The notes under the pieces were generated by a model. The model saw nothing but the letters and a program-made list of their open reading frames with translations. It did no database searches and was not told the origin of the DNA. From Oxalobacter paraformigenes (lineage in GTDB: Bacteria; Pseudomonadota; Gammaproteobacteria; Burkholderiales; Burkholderiaceae_D): a DNA stretch of 64,000 nucleotides. The stretch is taken from positions 317,889 to 381,888 of the forward strand of contig NZ_KI392031.1 in NCBI RefSeq assembly GCF_000158475.2. Reading direction: 5' to 3'. This document shows positions 38,241-47,706 of the stretch, one piece after another. Each line of letters begins with the position of its first letter. Position 1 is the stretch's first letter. The position numbers and the translations under genes were made by a program.

Positions 38241-38618
38241 TCAGTTTTCAGGATAGGGCATCGGGATATTGTCGTTCAGGTACAGAAATCCCTTGATGAG
38301 CCGGTAAGCGTACCAGACCCAGGCCAATACCCAGACCAGCATGGCAATGGGAATGCCCAGCAGGGTGAAATAGAAAATCCATCCGACGCCGCCCCAGATG
38401 AGATACCACCAGAAGGAGCGGATTTGCCAGGTGTAGTGGGTATAGACGAAGGTGTTTGCCGCTTTCGGGCGGCCCAGATAGTCCAGGATAAGGGGAATGA
38501 ACGACAGCAGCCCCAGCGTCAGGAGAAAGCAGACGGCATGGAAGAGATAAAGCCACCATGCGGCAGAGCGCAGGGTGTTGATGTAGGGGGAATGATAGAC
38601 CTCGGTATCGGTAGCCAT
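38241..38618 (-). CDS. DUF4870-like small membrane protein
   Basis: A 125-residue integral membrane protein. The start MATDTEVYHSPYINTL is fixed by AAAGGA 9 bases before the ATG; the frame is open far upstream. Three to four hydrophobic helices are visible: WWLYLFHAVCFLLTLGLLSF, WWYLIWGGVGWIFYFTLLGI and AMLVWVLAWVWYAYRLIKG. The segment PLILDYLGRPKAANTFVYTH between helices and the YLNDNIPMPYP tail are typical of the DUF4870-type proteins of Neisseria and Burkholderiales. Function is unknown. It converges with the ppiD operon. Confidence 0.85.
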   Translation of the reverse strand: MATDTEVYHSPYINTLRSAAWWLYLFHAVCFLLTLGLLSFIPLILDYLGRPKAANTFVYTHYTWQIRSFWWYLIWGGVGWIFYFTLLGIPIAMLVWVLAWVWYAYRLIKGFLYLNDNIPMPYPEN

Positions 38619-38969
38619 GATGGTTGTCCTTTCAACGTTTTTCCGAATGAGGGTTTGATCGGATTTTCCGGCGGAAGTTTTCCGCTTTGGGCAATGGGCT
38701 GATATGACGCGGGAATCGTTTGGGATGTGATCGCGCAGCCGGTACGGAAAACAGGCGTCGTGATTGGCGAGCGCACGCTGTTTGCCGCGGATGCGGGGAA
38801 GGTATGGCAGGGAGCGTTCCGGATTTGCCAGTCTGGCCGGGGGGATTTTTATCCGGACCGGCAAAAGGTTTTTTAAAGGGGCTTTTTCCGGGCGGATTGG
38901 CCGCACAGGGGGCGCAACCGGGGTACGGTTTCAGCCGCGGCGCGAACGGTTGCGGCAATGCGGCAGGGA
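38619..38969. other. GC-rich gene-free stretch
   Basis: About 350 bases between the membrane protein and the methyltransferase. Open frames exist on both strands but none has a ribosome site or recognisable homology. No promoter or terminator was assigned. Confidence 0.5.
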
Positions 38970-39815
38970 TCAGCCGTCTTTTCCGATTCCCTCATTTCCG
39001 GGATTGACGCCTTCGCGCATTTTCTGGTTGACGGAGACAGTCCGGAAAAACCGCCGGGGGCTTTTCCGGAAAGCGGGATTGATCAGATGGACGCCATGAA
39101 CCCGTTTGATGGCGCCGATCAGGTAGATGGCGCCGAGATAGGGCCACCAGCGGTTTCCCGCCTTTTCCATGAAGGCGAACCGCCTCAGCCAGCGCCGGGT
39201 ACGGCAGGGAGGGCGGTAGCAGCCGAAATAACCTCGGCTGATTTCGAAATTCAGCAGTTTCAGCCAGTCCTTCAGGCGGGAGAGGCTCAGGAATTCGGCG
39301 TGTTCAGGCAGGAAACGGTTGCCCCACAGCCTGCCGAAGTGTTGCCGGACGCCCCAAAGGCTGGCGGGATTGAAACCGCTGATAATGACCTGTCCTTCAG
39401 GGATCAGGACACGGTCCACTTCGCGCAGTATCTGGTGGGGCGAATGGGCGAACTCGAACGCGTGAGGCAATATGATCAGATCGATGGATTCGGAAGCGAA
39501 GGGCAGTTCGTCGATATCGTGGACGAGCGAAATACGGACCGGCGAATCTTCCGTCTTTTCCGGATGGCCGTTATCTGTCATTTGCCGGATTCCGGATTCA
39601 GGCATGAACGGATTGGTGTACCAGCGGTTTGTCATCCGGTTTTCTTTCAGGGCGTTGATTTCGCAGAAACCGATCTGCAAGGCGTTGTAACCGAAAATGT
39701 CCGCAGAAAGCGCCTGAAAATGTTTTTCTTCCCATTCCAGAATGTACTGGCCGACCGGGGTCATCAGCCAGTCGTGCATGGTCTGGACTTTCATTTTGGT
39801 ATGGGATTTCTTCAC
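38970..39815 (-). CDS. class I SAM-dependent methyltransferase
   Basis: A 281-residue putative methyltransferase. Translation begins at a GTG with AGGA six bases upstream. The Rossmann core is partly visible: FGYNALQIGFCEINAL near residue 45 replaces the usual glycine-rich motif I, then DELPFASESIDLIILPHAFEFAHSPHQILREVDRVLIPEGQVIIS, which is the standard motif II-III region. In Burkholderiales a protein of this type is usually found between gloB and rnhA. Here it stands alone about 5.7 kb away from them. The substrate is unknown. Confidence 0.85.
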   Translation of the reverse strand: MKKSHTKMKVQTMHDWLMTPVGQYILEWEEKHFQALSADIFGYNALQIGFCEINALKENRMTNRWYTNPFMPESGIRQMTDNGHPEKTEDSPVRISLVHDIDELPFASESIDLIILPHAFEFAHSPHQILREVDRVLIPEGQVIISGFNPASLWGVRQHFGRLWGNRFLPEHAEFLSLSRLKDWLKLLNFEISRGYFGCYRPPCRTRRWLRRFAFMEKAGNRWWPYLGAIYLIGAIKRVHGVHLINPAFRKSPRRFFRTVSVNQKMREGVNPGNEGIGKDG

Positions 39816-40146
39816 GGCTTATCCTGATTTGGGGTGTGGTCTGTCTCACGTGCTGCCGGGCTGGTTTCAAGAGGGGGCCTGACCGGGAAGCGGGAAAATA
39901 CGGGGAACGCTGCATGAGACGAATTTATTGTAATGGCTGATTGTCCTGAAGACTACCGTATTTTGTAAAAATCCTGACGAAAAAATGCGCTGTTTTGTCC
40001 GATCTTGACGCGGGCGGGATCGGGGGCAAATAAATTTTTGTGAGCCGGCATTTATAAGGTATCCTGTCATAAAGGGATTCAGTCGGGTTTTCGAAATCCT
40101 TTGCCGTTTGCGGTTCCTGTTTTGACGGAATATAAGGAGACAAAAG
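39816..40146. other. divergent promoter region of the methyltransferase and CBS genes
   Basis: A 331-base AT-rich region. TTGTGA (about 40039) and nearby TATAA-like sequences could serve the CBS gene, but no clean promoter was assigned. No gene was seen. Confidence 0.45.
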
Positions 40147-40599
40147 ATGCAGATTGGACATATTTGTTCGAATAACGTAATCACATGCAGTTCGAATACA
40201 ACGGTGCTGGAAGCGGCGCAGCTGATGCGGCGCAATCATGTCGGAACGCTGATTGTGGTTGAGGAAGTCAATGGCATGATGGTGCCGCAGGGGATCGTCA
40301 CCGACCGGGATATCGTGGTCGTGGTGCTGGCCGAGGGGCTGGATCCGAAGAGTATCAAGGTCATTGATATCATGAAGGTCGAACTGATGACCGCGGTCGA
40401 GACGGAAGACGTGTTTGAAACCGTCGAACGGATGCGTTTCAAGGGCGTGCGGCGCATTCCGATTGTGGACAAGATGGGCGGTCTGGTCGGCATTGTCAGT
40501 GTGGACGATATCTGGAAATTCCTGTCGAAGGAAATCAGTGAACTGGCTGACGTGACGACGCGCCAGCAAACCCGTGAAAAGGTGGCGCGCCGCCGCTGA
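40147..40599 (+). CDS. CBS-domain protein
   Basis: A 150-residue protein of two CBS motifs making one Bateman module (about 8-65 and 75-130). Each carries the pattern of V-TVLEAAQLMRRNHVGTLIVV and D-VFETVERMRFKGVRRIPIVD, and ends GIVTDRDIVVVVL or GIVSVDDIWKFL. Bateman modules bind adenosine nucleotides or derivatives and regulate partner domains; no partner is fused here. A basic tail RQQTREKVARRR is present. It is divergent from the methyltransferase and has its own terminator. Confidence 0.93.
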   Translation: MQIGHICSNNVITCSSNTTVLEAAQLMRRNHVGTLIVVEEVNGMMVPQGIVTDRDIVVVVLAEGLDPKSIKVIDIMKVELMTAVETEDVFETVERMRFKGVRRIPIVDKMGGLVGIVSVDDIWKFLSKEISELADVTTRQQTREKVARRR

Positions 40600-40622
40600 T
40601 CCGGGGTGGATGCAAACGGGTG

Positions 40623-40652
40623 AAAGGCTGCCCAAGGCAGCCTTTTGTTTTT
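40623..40652 (+). terminator. intrinsic terminator of the CBS gene
   Basis: AAAGGCTGCC and GGCAGCCTTT form a 10-base stem with a CAA loop, followed by TGTTTTT. It starts 24 bases past the stop codon. Confidence 0.88.
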
Positions 40653-40726
40653 GCCGGGTGGGTTGCGGAAAAATGACTCTCGGGGTTTTTCAGGCGAAAC
40701 AGGTTGCCGCCGCGCGTCGTCCGGCG

Positions 40727-42493
40727 TCAGAGAGGGGTACCGGGCAGGCGGGGGCCGGCGGCGCCATGTTTTTGCAGGAACATTTCCAGTTCTTCCGGAG
40801 GCAGCGGCGGACTGCAAAGGTATCCCTGAATCTGGTCGCAGCCTTTGGCGATCAGAAAATCAAGCTGTTCTTTTGCTGAAACGCCTTCGGCGATAACGGG
40901 CATGTTCAGGGAATGGGCCATGGCAATGGTCGATTCGACGATGGATTTCATTCCCTCGCTGTTTGCCAGACCGGCAATGAAGGAACTGTCTATTTTCAGC
41001 AGATCAATCGGCAGGGTGGACAGATAGCGGAGCGAGGAGTAGCCGGTTCCGAAATCGTCGATGGAAACCGTTACGCCCAGTTGCCGGATATCACACAGGT
41101 TGGCGCGGACTTCGTCCATGTCCTCGATCAGACTGCTTTCCGTGATTTCCAGTTCGAAAAGATGAGGTGACAGACCGGTTTCGGCGATCGTCTTTTTCAG
41201 GGATGCCGTCAGTCCGTCTGTATAGAGTTCGCGGGTCGATACATTGAAGGCGACTGGCAAGCGGACGGTGTTTTCTGTTTTCCATTTCACGAGTTGGTGG
41301 GCGATTGCTTCCAGAACGTGTTCCCCGATTTTCTCGATCAGTCCGATTTCTTCCGCAAGCGGAATGAATCTGGCCGCCGTTATGATGCCTTCGCCTGGAT
41401 GATTCCAGCGGATCAGGGCTTCCAGGCTGGCGATTTCGCCGGTTTTCAGACACAGGCGCGGCTGGTAAAACAGCGTGAATTCGTTTCTGTCCAGTGCACG
41501 CCGCAATTCGGATTCCGTTATCAGCCTTTCTTTGGGCGTGACGTTCATGTCCGGATTGAAAAAACGGACGACGCTGGAACGTTTCCGGCGGGCTTCGGCA
41601 AGAGCGATATCCGCGTGTTTTAGCAGGGTGCCGGCATCAGACGCGTCGCGCGGATACAGGCTGCCGCCGATGGAGACGGCAATCGAGAGATCGTGACCCG
41701 ACAATTGCAGGGGTTCCGTGACGGTTTTCATCAGCCGGGCGGCAATGGAAACGACATCGGCGGGTTTGCGGATTTTTTCGAGTACGACGACGAATTCGTC
41801 TCCTCCCAGCCGGACAACGGTATCGTTTTCGTGGACAGCGTGAATCAGTCTTTTGGAAACCAGCTTCAGCAAGGCGTCGCCTGCATCGTGCCCGAGGCTT
41901 TCATTGATGATTTTGAAGCGGTTGATGTTGAGTTCCAGAACAGCCAGCATTTTTCCGCCCTGACGGGTTCTTTCAAGCGCGCCGTCGAGAAAGCTGTCGA
42001 GGTAATTCCGTGTCGGCAGGGAAGTCAACGGATCGAACAGGGAAAGATGCCGGTCGGGCACGGGTTTTCCGTCCGGATCGGCGGGACGGGAAACGAGAAT
42101 GGCGTAATCGGGGAGACCGTTTTCGTCAAGGATCAGCCGGATGATGTTTTCTGTCAGGATATAGTACCCCTTTTTGTGGCGGAAGCGGATTTCCACCTGA
42201 AACCGGCGCATGGTATGCCACATGTCTTTCCAGGTATGCTGGCTGTGAAAATAGGTGTCGGGATTGATCAGGTCCTTGATGGAGGAGGGAAACGATTCCG
42301 GCGAATAACCCAGCATTCCGGCAAAATGCGGGTTGACAAAGCGTATTCTTTCGTCTTCGCCGATTTGCATGAGGCCGACGGGGAGTTTTTCCAGCAGGGC
42401 GCGGCAGGACGTTTCCGGCCGGGCCTGAGACGGAAGCGGCACGGTCTCGTTTTTGCCGGAGAAACGGCCGGAAACCGATGGGGAACTGGGCAT
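40727..42493 (-). CDS. PAS-GGDEF-EAL protein with both catalytic motifs intact
   Basis: A soluble 588-residue cyclic di-GMP enzyme. A PAS domain covers about 28-145 (LLEKLPVGLMQIGEDERIRFVN). GGDEF follows from about 150 with VRLGGDEFVVVL (near residue 229) and no RxxD inhibitory site, since the position reads HEND. The EAL domain (about 330-575) has LEALIRWNHPGEG, FELEITESSLIED, IDDFGTGYSSL and KIDSSF, so the phosphodiesterase site looks complete. A bifunctional protein is possible. It is a close paralogue of the next gene: both contain HLSLFDPLTSLP and share a near-identical EAL C-terminus (CDQIQGYLCS, PLP). Confidence 0.95.
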   Translation of the reverse strand: MPSSPSVSGRFSGKNETVPLPSQARPETSCRALLEKLPVGLMQIGEDERIRFVNPHFAGMLGYSPESFPSSIKDLINPDTYFHSQHTWKDMWHTMRRFQVEIRFRHKKGYYILTENIIRLILDENGLPDYAILVSRPADPDGKPVPDRHLSLFDPLTSLPTRNYLDSFLDGALERTRQGGKMLAVLELNINRFKIINESLGHDAGDALLKLVSKRLIHAVHENDTVVRLGGDEFVVVLEKIRKPADVVSIAARLMKTVTEPLQLSGHDLSIAVSIGGSLYPRDASDAGTLLKHADIALAEARRKRSSVVRFFNPDMNVTPKERLITESELRRALDRNEFTLFYQPRLCLKTGEIASLEALIRWNHPGEGIITAARFIPLAEEIGLIEKIGEHVLEAIAHQLVKWKTENTVRLPVAFNVSTRELYTDGLTASLKKTIAETGLSPHLFELEITESSLIEDMDEVRANLCDIRQLGVTVSIDDFGTGYSSLRYLSTLPIDLLKIDSSFIAGLANSEGMKSIVESTIAMAHSLNMPVIAEGVSAKEQLDFLIAKGCDQIQGYLCSPPLPPEELEMFLQKHGAAGPRLPGTPL

Positions 42494-42678
42494 GATACCT
42501 CTTTACGGTGAAAATGGCTGCGGAGGCCGCAGGCGAAAGCCAGGGTTTGCCGGTGCCAGTTGTTCGGCCGGTACCGGCAAACCATGTTACAGCCAGTTGT
42601 TTTTCACCGGTTTTACCTGTATCAAGGAAACGGGACGAAAACCAGGGCACCCGGGTGGCGAACGCTTTCCGGGCGAAG

Positions 42679-44880
42679 CTATTTGCTGACGGTCAGTCCA
42701 ATGTCGGCGGGCCTGAACCGCTCCATGAATTTTTCCAGTTCCGGAGCCGGCAAGGGCCGGCTGCAAAGGTATCCCTGAATCTGGTCGCATTCATGGGCGA
42801 CAAGGAACTGAAGCTGCTCCGGCGTTTCGACGCCTTCGGCAATGACCTGCATGTTGAGCGAATGGGCCAGCCGGATGGTCGTCTCGACAATGGAAGCCAC
42901 ATTGTGGTTTTGCGTGACATCGGCGATGAAGGAACTGTCGATTTTCAGATAATCGACAGGCAGGGCCGACAGGTAACTGAGCGAGGAGTAGCCTGTTCCG
43001 AAGTCGTCGATGGAGATGGCGATCCCCATGTCCCGGATTTCCTTAAGGGTATGCCTGACCCGGTCGAGGTCTTCAATCAGCTTGCTTTCGGTGATTTCCA
43101 GTTCGAAAAGCCGGGAAGCGAGTCCCGTTTCCCGCAGGATGCCGGAAAGGGCTTTTTTCAGTTTGGCCCCGTACAGTTCGGAAGAAGAAACGTTGATGGC
43201 AACGGGTATGGGCCTGTCCTGTTTTTGCCAGGCGATCAATTGGCGCGTGACATTGTCCAGTGCAAACTCCCCTATCCGGTGGATCAGTCCGATCTTTTCC
43301 GCCAGGACAATGAATTCGCTGGCGGGAAGAATGCCTTTTTTGGGATGATCCCAGCGGATCAGCGCTTCTAGACCGGCAATTTGGCCGGTTTTCAGACACA
43401 GGCGTGGCTGGTAATACATCAGGAACTCGTTTTTTTCCATCGCGCGCAAAAGATTGCTTTCCGCCAGCAACTGATCCAGTACCGTGATGTTCATGTTGCG
43501 GTTGAAAAAGCGGAGCATGTTCGAGCCGCTTCTTTTGGCGTCGGTCTTGGCGATGTCGGCATATTTCAGGAGCGTGTCGATATCGGAAGAATCCTGCGGA
43601 TAAAGACTGCAGCCGATACTGACGGAGATCGTGATATCGTGATGGCCCAGATGGATAGGCTGGGAGAGGGCGTTGAAAATGTTTCTGACAACGAGGTTCA
43701 CGTCCTCGTTTTTTCTGACGTTTTCCAAAACGATGACGAATTCGTCATTTCCCATCCGGATAACCGAGTCCGCCTTCCTAAGGGTCGTTTTCAGCCGGTT
43801 TGCGATCAGCTTGAGCAGTTCGTCACCGAACTCGTGTCCCAGACTTTCATTGACCATTTTGAAGCGGTTGACGTCCAGCAGAAGGATCGCCACATTCTTG
43901 CCGGACCGGTCGGCGCGTCGCATGGCGTTATTGATCAGGGTATCCGAATAATTGCGGTTGGGCAGTGATGTCAGCGGATCGAACAGCGACAGGTGAGGCC
44001 CGAAGGATGTGATTTCCTTGCCGGACTTTTGCGTGACGATCAGGGCGTAAGCGGGTTTGTTCCCGCTGTCGAGTTTCAGCGAAATGTCGTTTTCGGTCAG
44101 AATGTAGATGCCGTTTTTGCCTTTCAGGGCCAGTTCGATGAAAAAATGGGAGGTGTTGTGCCACAGATCCTGCCAGGAATTGGCGACTTCGGGCCGGCTT
44201 TGCACAGTGGGATGCAAAAGATCGTTGAAACGTTCGGGAAAAAAGCCGGGCGTGTAACCCAGCATCTCGCAAATGGAACGGTTGGCGTAAAGGATGCGCT
44301 TGTCCGGGGAGACTTGCATGACGCCGACAGGAACCGTATCCAGGATGGCTTTGTACGTTGCCGTATCGTTCAGGCTGGTCCGGGCGGGAGGGCTGTTTTC
44401 CTTTTGGTCCTGCCGGAAAGAACAGTAAAGGCCCGATACCGCATTTTGGGCGTTTTTGACAGGAATGCAGATAAAGTCGGCAGTTGAACCGTCGTCCGTT
44501 TCGTTGCGCAGAAGAGCCAGAGGCAGGCCGGAAGCTTTCGCTTCGGTTCCCCGCAGGGCGCATTCAACCGTTTCGGAAAGAAGAGACCATAACGGAGCGA
44601 GCAGTTTGTCCAGACTCTGGCCGGGAGAAGAGGCTCTTCTGTCTATCAGCGTATGAAAAGCCTCGTTGTACAGGCAAACCAGATCGTCGCCCCACGCAAT
44701 ACAGACAGGTTCGCCCGAATGAAGTGCGACTGACAGGAGATTTTTCAGACTGTCCGGCCATGTTGAAACCGGCCCCAGACCCGTTTCAGACCAGTCTTGA
44801 ATGCCAATCGGTTTTTCCGCAAGGCCCCCGGGTAGTGAACGGTTTTCGCATGGATTCGAAGGGTCGGTTTTCCCCGGCAT
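42679..44880 (-). CDS. PAS-GGDEF-EAL protein with a degenerate GGDEF motif
   Basis: A 733-residue paralogue of the preceding gene, begun at MPGKTDPSNPCEN, where AGGAAGGA lies upstream (a longer frame begins at 44919). The N-terminal 160 residues resemble a PAS/GAF-like sensor that the sister gene lacks (IGIQDWSETGLGPVSTWPDSL and GEPVCIAWGDDLVCLYNEAF). A PAS domain (about 175-295) precedes GGDEF and EAL. The cyclase motif is RMGNDEF instead of GGDEF (near residue 376), so cyclase activity is probably lost though the RKAD inhibitory-type site stays. The EAL site is complete: LEALIRWDHPKKG, FELEITES, IDDFGTGYSSL. It probably acts as a phosphodiesterase. The genes are in tandem with 185 bases between them. 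Confidence 0.95.
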   Translation of the reverse strand: MPGKTDPSNPCENRSLPGGLAEKPIGIQDWSETGLGPVSTWPDSLKNLLSVALHSGEPVCIAWGDDLVCLYNEAFHTLIDRRASSPGQSLDKLLAPLWSLLSETVECALRGTEAKASGLPLALLRNETDDGSTADFICIPVKNAQNAVSGLYCSFRQDQKENSPPARTSLNDTATYKAILDTVPVGVMQVSPDKRILYANRSICEMLGYTPGFFPERFNDLLHPTVQSRPEVANSWQDLWHNTSHFFIELALKGKNGIYILTENDISLKLDSGNKPAYALIVTQKSGKEITSFGPHLSLFDPLTSLPNRNYSDTLINNAMRRADRSGKNVAILLLDVNRFKMVNESLGHEFGDELLKLIANRLKTTLRKADSVIRMGNDEFVIVLENVRKNEDVNLVVRNIFNALSQPIHLGHHDITISVSIGCSLYPQDSSDIDTLLKYADIAKTDAKRSGSNMLRFFNRNMNITVLDQLLAESNLLRAMEKNEFLMYYQPRLCLKTGQIAGLEALIRWDHPKKGILPASEFIVLAEKIGLIHRIGEFALDNVTRQLIAWQKQDRPIPVAINVSSSELYGAKLKKALSGILRETGLASRLFELEITESKLIEDLDRVRHTLKEIRDMGIAISIDDFGTGYSSLSYLSALPVDYLKIDSSFIADVTQNHNVASIVETTIRLAHSLNMQVIAEGVETPEQLQFLVAHECDQIQGYLCSRPLPAPELEKFMERFRPADIGLTVSK

Positions 44881-45489
44881 GGGTGTCCTTCCTGTCTGGC
44901 AAACGTGTTGGAAAATCAATGAATTTTCAAGCGTTCCCTTTCAAATCCATTTACGGAATTATACTCTTATATTAATTGTCTTATATCCGGAGGGGCGGAG
45001 GGGAAACCGGCGAAAGTATCGAAATGACAACGAAGAATACGTCAGGCCACACTGCAAAAACCGGGAATATACCGTCTTGGCCGTAGCGTATATTTTGTGT
45101 AACACCCGGTTTTTTCACGGTATCGGAACCGGTCGTGCCTGTCCGCGCGTCAGGATGGCGGAACAATATCGGCCTGTCCCGTTCCGGCTGCAAGGGAAGA
45201 AAAACCCGGATTGCCGACCCTTTACGGAGGACGGGCGCCGGCGTAAAAACTTCCAGCCTTTTCATTTTGCAACAGGCGGATTACCGATCCCTTTATCAGG
45301 GGAGCGGTTTTGCGAAACCCGTTTGGGAAAGCGGCTGAAAGCCGGCGAAAACAGGAAACCGGCCGGTTGCGCAAGGGAAGGGAATCCTGCTGCGGTTTTA
45401 TCGCGTCCTGCCGGGGGCCTGACAGGCAAAAAAGCAAAAAGCCGGACAGACCGGCGTCCGGCTCCGGTGGCGAAAGCGCGGGAAAAGTC
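44881..45489. other. intergenic region between two minus-strand transcription units
   Basis: About 610 bases. The left end is AT-rich and has a TATAAT on the minus strand (44958-44963), a candidate -10 for the PAS-GGDEF-EAL gene without a good -35. The right end holds the gloB terminator. No gene is supported. Confidence 0.45.
45428..45463 (-). terminator. intrinsic terminator of gloB
   Basis: AGCCGGAC/GTCCGGCT form an eight-base stem with an eight-base loop followed on the minus strand by TTTTGCTTTTTTGCC. It begins 26 bases after the stop codon. Confidence 0.85.
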
Positions 45490-46287
45490 TCAGACGTAAC
45501 TGTTTTTCCATTCGCGCATGGCGGCAAAGCAATCGACCGGGTTCCGGTTTTTCAAATGGCCCAGTTCTTCAAGCCGTTTCATGACGTCTTCCCGGTTGGC
45601 CCGAAGGAAAGGATTGGTCGCCTTTTCAAGGCCGATCGTGGATGGCAGGGTCGGCCGGCCGCGATTGCGTCTGGCGAGGTCTTGCCGGGCGCGTTCGGCA
45701 ATCGCCTCGTTGCCGGGTTCGATCTCGCGGGCGAATTTCAGATTTGAAAGGGTATATTCGTGTCCGGCGAAAACCTGCACGTCGTCCGGCAGGGCAGCCA
45801 GTTTGGAAAGGGAAGCGAGCATCTGTTCCGGGGTGCCTTCAAACATCCGGCCGCAGCCTGCGCCAAACAGCATATCCCCGCAAAAGAGCCATTTTTCCTT
45901 TTTCGCGTAATAGGCGATGTGGCCTCGGGTATGGCCGGGCACGTCGAGAACAGACAGCGCCAGATTGTCCAGATCGGGCAGGGTGACGATATCGCCTTCC
46001 TGCAAGGGATGGGTAACGGATACGACCGGGTCGTAACGGGGGCCGTAAACGGGTACGTCGGCTTCCTGCAACAGACGCGCCACACCGCCGATATGGTCTT
46101 CGTGGCGATGTGTCAGTAAAATGGCGGACAGTTTCAGCGAACGTTTCTTTAGCGTCGATAAAACGGGGCCGGCTTCGCCCGGATCGACCACAACCGCCCG
46201 GGTACGGTTGTCGATCATCCAGATGTAGTTGTCGCGGAATGCGGGAATCGGGGTGACGGAAAGAGCCTGATCGGTCGGGGATGGCAT
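45490..46287 (-). CDS. gloB: hydroxyacylglutathione hydrolase (glyoxalase II)
   Basis: GloB hydrolyses S-lactoylglutathione to lactate and glutathione, completing the route begun by GloA at 3.4-3.8 kb. The 265-residue protein is a metallo-beta-lactamase fold enzyme with the zinc motif THRHEDHIGG, a further ligand histidine in DVPGHTRGHIAYY and the aspartate in FCGDMLFGAGCGRMFEG. The C-terminal substrate domain (NPFLRANREDVMKRLEEL) is complete. It is divergent from rnhA, and the 70-base gap must contain both promoters. Confidence 0.97.
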   Translation of the reverse strand: MPSPTDQALSVTPIPAFRDNYIWMIDNRTRAVVVDPGEAGPVLSTLKKRSLKLSAILLTHRHEDHIGGVARLLQEADVPVYGPRYDPVVSVTHPLQEGDIVTLPDLDNLALSVLDVPGHTRGHIAYYAKKEKWLFCGDMLFGAGCGRMFEGTPEQMLASLSKLAALPDDVQVFAGHEYTLSNLKFAREIEPGNEAIAERARQDLARRNRGRPTLPSTIGLEKATNPFLRANREDVMKRLEELGHLKNRNPVDCFAAMREWKNSYV

Positions 46288-46357
46288 GGTATCGTGTCTC
46301 CATGAGCGAAAAAAATCATTATAACCAGAGTTATGGGCGAATGTTTGAGATTGACGG

Positions 46358-46807
46358 ATGGACAGTGAAAAAATGAGTGAAGTCGAAATTTATACCGATG
46401 GCGCCTGCCGCGGCAATCCCGGGCCGGGCGGCTGGGGCGTCTGGCTGCGCGCGAACGGTCATGAAAAGGAACTGTTCGGCGGGGATGCCGATACGACCAA
46501 TAACCGGATGGAACTGACGGCGGTGATCGAAGCCTTGCGGGTTCTGAAAAGACCCTGCCGGGTCGTGCTGCATACCGACAGCCAGTATGTCCAGAAAGGC
46601 ATTACGGAATGGATCCACAAGTGGAAGGAACGCGGCTGGCGCACGTCCGACAGGAAACTGGTGAAAAATGTCGATCTGTGGATGGAACTGGACGAGGCGA
46701 CCCGGCGTCACGATATCCGGTGGCGCTGGGTGAAAGGGCATGCCGGGCATGAAGGCAATGAAAAAGCCGATCAGCTGGCCAACCGGGGGGTCGATTCGGT
46801 GCTGTAA
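46358..46807 (+). CDS. rnhA: ribonuclease HI
   Basis: RNase HI degrades the RNA strand of RNA-DNA hybrids. The 149-residue chain has the four catalytic acidic blocks in order: [35 protein letters not shown] and [15 protein letters not shown]. An ATG at 46373 ([11 protein letters not shown]) is an alternative start five codons in. The length is normal. It is divergent from gloB and is followed by a small secreted protein after 18 bases. The usual downstream dnaQ is absent. Confidence 0.97.
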   Translation: MDSEKMSEVEIYTDGACRGNPGPGGWGVWLRANGHEKELFGGDADTTNNRMELTAVIEALRVLKRPCRVVLHTDSQYVQKGITEWIHKWKERGWRTSDRKLVKNVDLWMELDEATRRHDIRWRWVKGHAGHEGNEKADQLANRGVDSVL

Positions 46808-46825
46808 AAAGGGGAAAGGGAAATC

Positions 46826-47080
46826 ATGTCGAAAAGAATGAAAGGGCTTTTGGTTTTGCTGGCGCTTGCCGGGTTTGCGGGACTGGCGACAGCTGGCACG
46901 CCTTCGCCGGAAGTCTATGGTTTCAGAATCGAAAAGATCAACAAGGACGACGATGCCTACCGTTACGGCAATCTGTACCTGCTGACGGGGCCGGGCGGCA
47001 AGGAACAGTACATTATCGTGCGTGACGTTTCCGGCGCGGTCGCCATTGTCAGGCGCGAACCGGCCAAAGCCGGGAAGTGA
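46826..47080 (+). CDS. small secreted protein of unknown function
   Basis: An 84-residue protein with a clear signal peptide (MSKRMKGLLVLLALAGFAGLATAG, cleavage probably after ATA). The mature part of about 60 residues is polar with KINKDDDAYRYGNLYLLTGPGGKEQYIIVRDVSGAVAIV, suggesting a small beta fold. GGGAAAGGG precedes the ATG. I do not recognise the family. It is 18 bases from rnhA and may be co-transcribed. Confidence 0.7.
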   Translation: MSKRMKGLLVLLALAGFAGLATAGTPSPEVYGFRIEKINKDDDAYRYGNLYLLTGPGGKEQYIIVRDVSGAVAIVRREPAKAGK

Positions 47081-47706
47081 ACGGAACGCTTCCACCGAAA
47101 GCCAAGGTCTGGGGAAAGCCGGAAAGTGATACAGTACAGGGCGTTTTCCGCACAAAAAAAGGGCGCTGCACCGGATGGGTGCATTTTCCCCGGAGAACGG
47201 TTTTTCCCGCGGAAAGGGGAGAAGGCGGGAGACGGGGGCGGGCCTGCCAGCGGCGGGCGGGTATTCCGTTGCCCGGACACGCTGCCCCGCTTGCCGGAAA
47301 AGGCGGTGAGCCGGATTGCCGTTTTTCTCTTGCCCTTGCCGGATGGTGGCCGTCCGCCATTGGCCCGCTTGTCCCTTTCCCCTCTCTGGCCGGAAAGCAC
47401 ACTGCGTCTGTCGCAGCGGCGCGTTTTTTCAAGTCCCGTGAAAGGCTTTGAAAAAGAAAAATCCTGAACCGTGCGCCGGTAAGGCTTTGAGCGAGACGGC
47501 CTATCGCAAAACCGTTTCCCGCTTCGCCAACCCCCGGCCTTTTTCATTTCCTTCCGGCGAGTCCGCCAATTCCGGGCCGAAACGTCCGGCCGGTCTGGCG
47601 GAAGGGAAAAGACTGCCGGGTTCAACGGTTTCCCGATTCCGCCATGAATTCCCCGCCGCGCAAGGGGCAATGAGTGAAGGGTTTTGCCGTTTTTGTCAAA
47701 AAACGT
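47081..47706. other. gene-free stretch with overlapping open frames
   Basis: About 625 GC-rich bases. A short hairpin TGCACC-GGATG-GGTGCA with four T at 47167-47187 may end the rnhA transcript. Several open frames overlap on both strands, but none shows a ribosome site, a domain or a typical composition. Confidence 0.45.

Noticed and set aside
47081-47706. Long overlapping open frames on both strands downstream of rnhA
   Set aside because: High GC leaves few stop codons; none has a ribosome site, domain or plausible composition.
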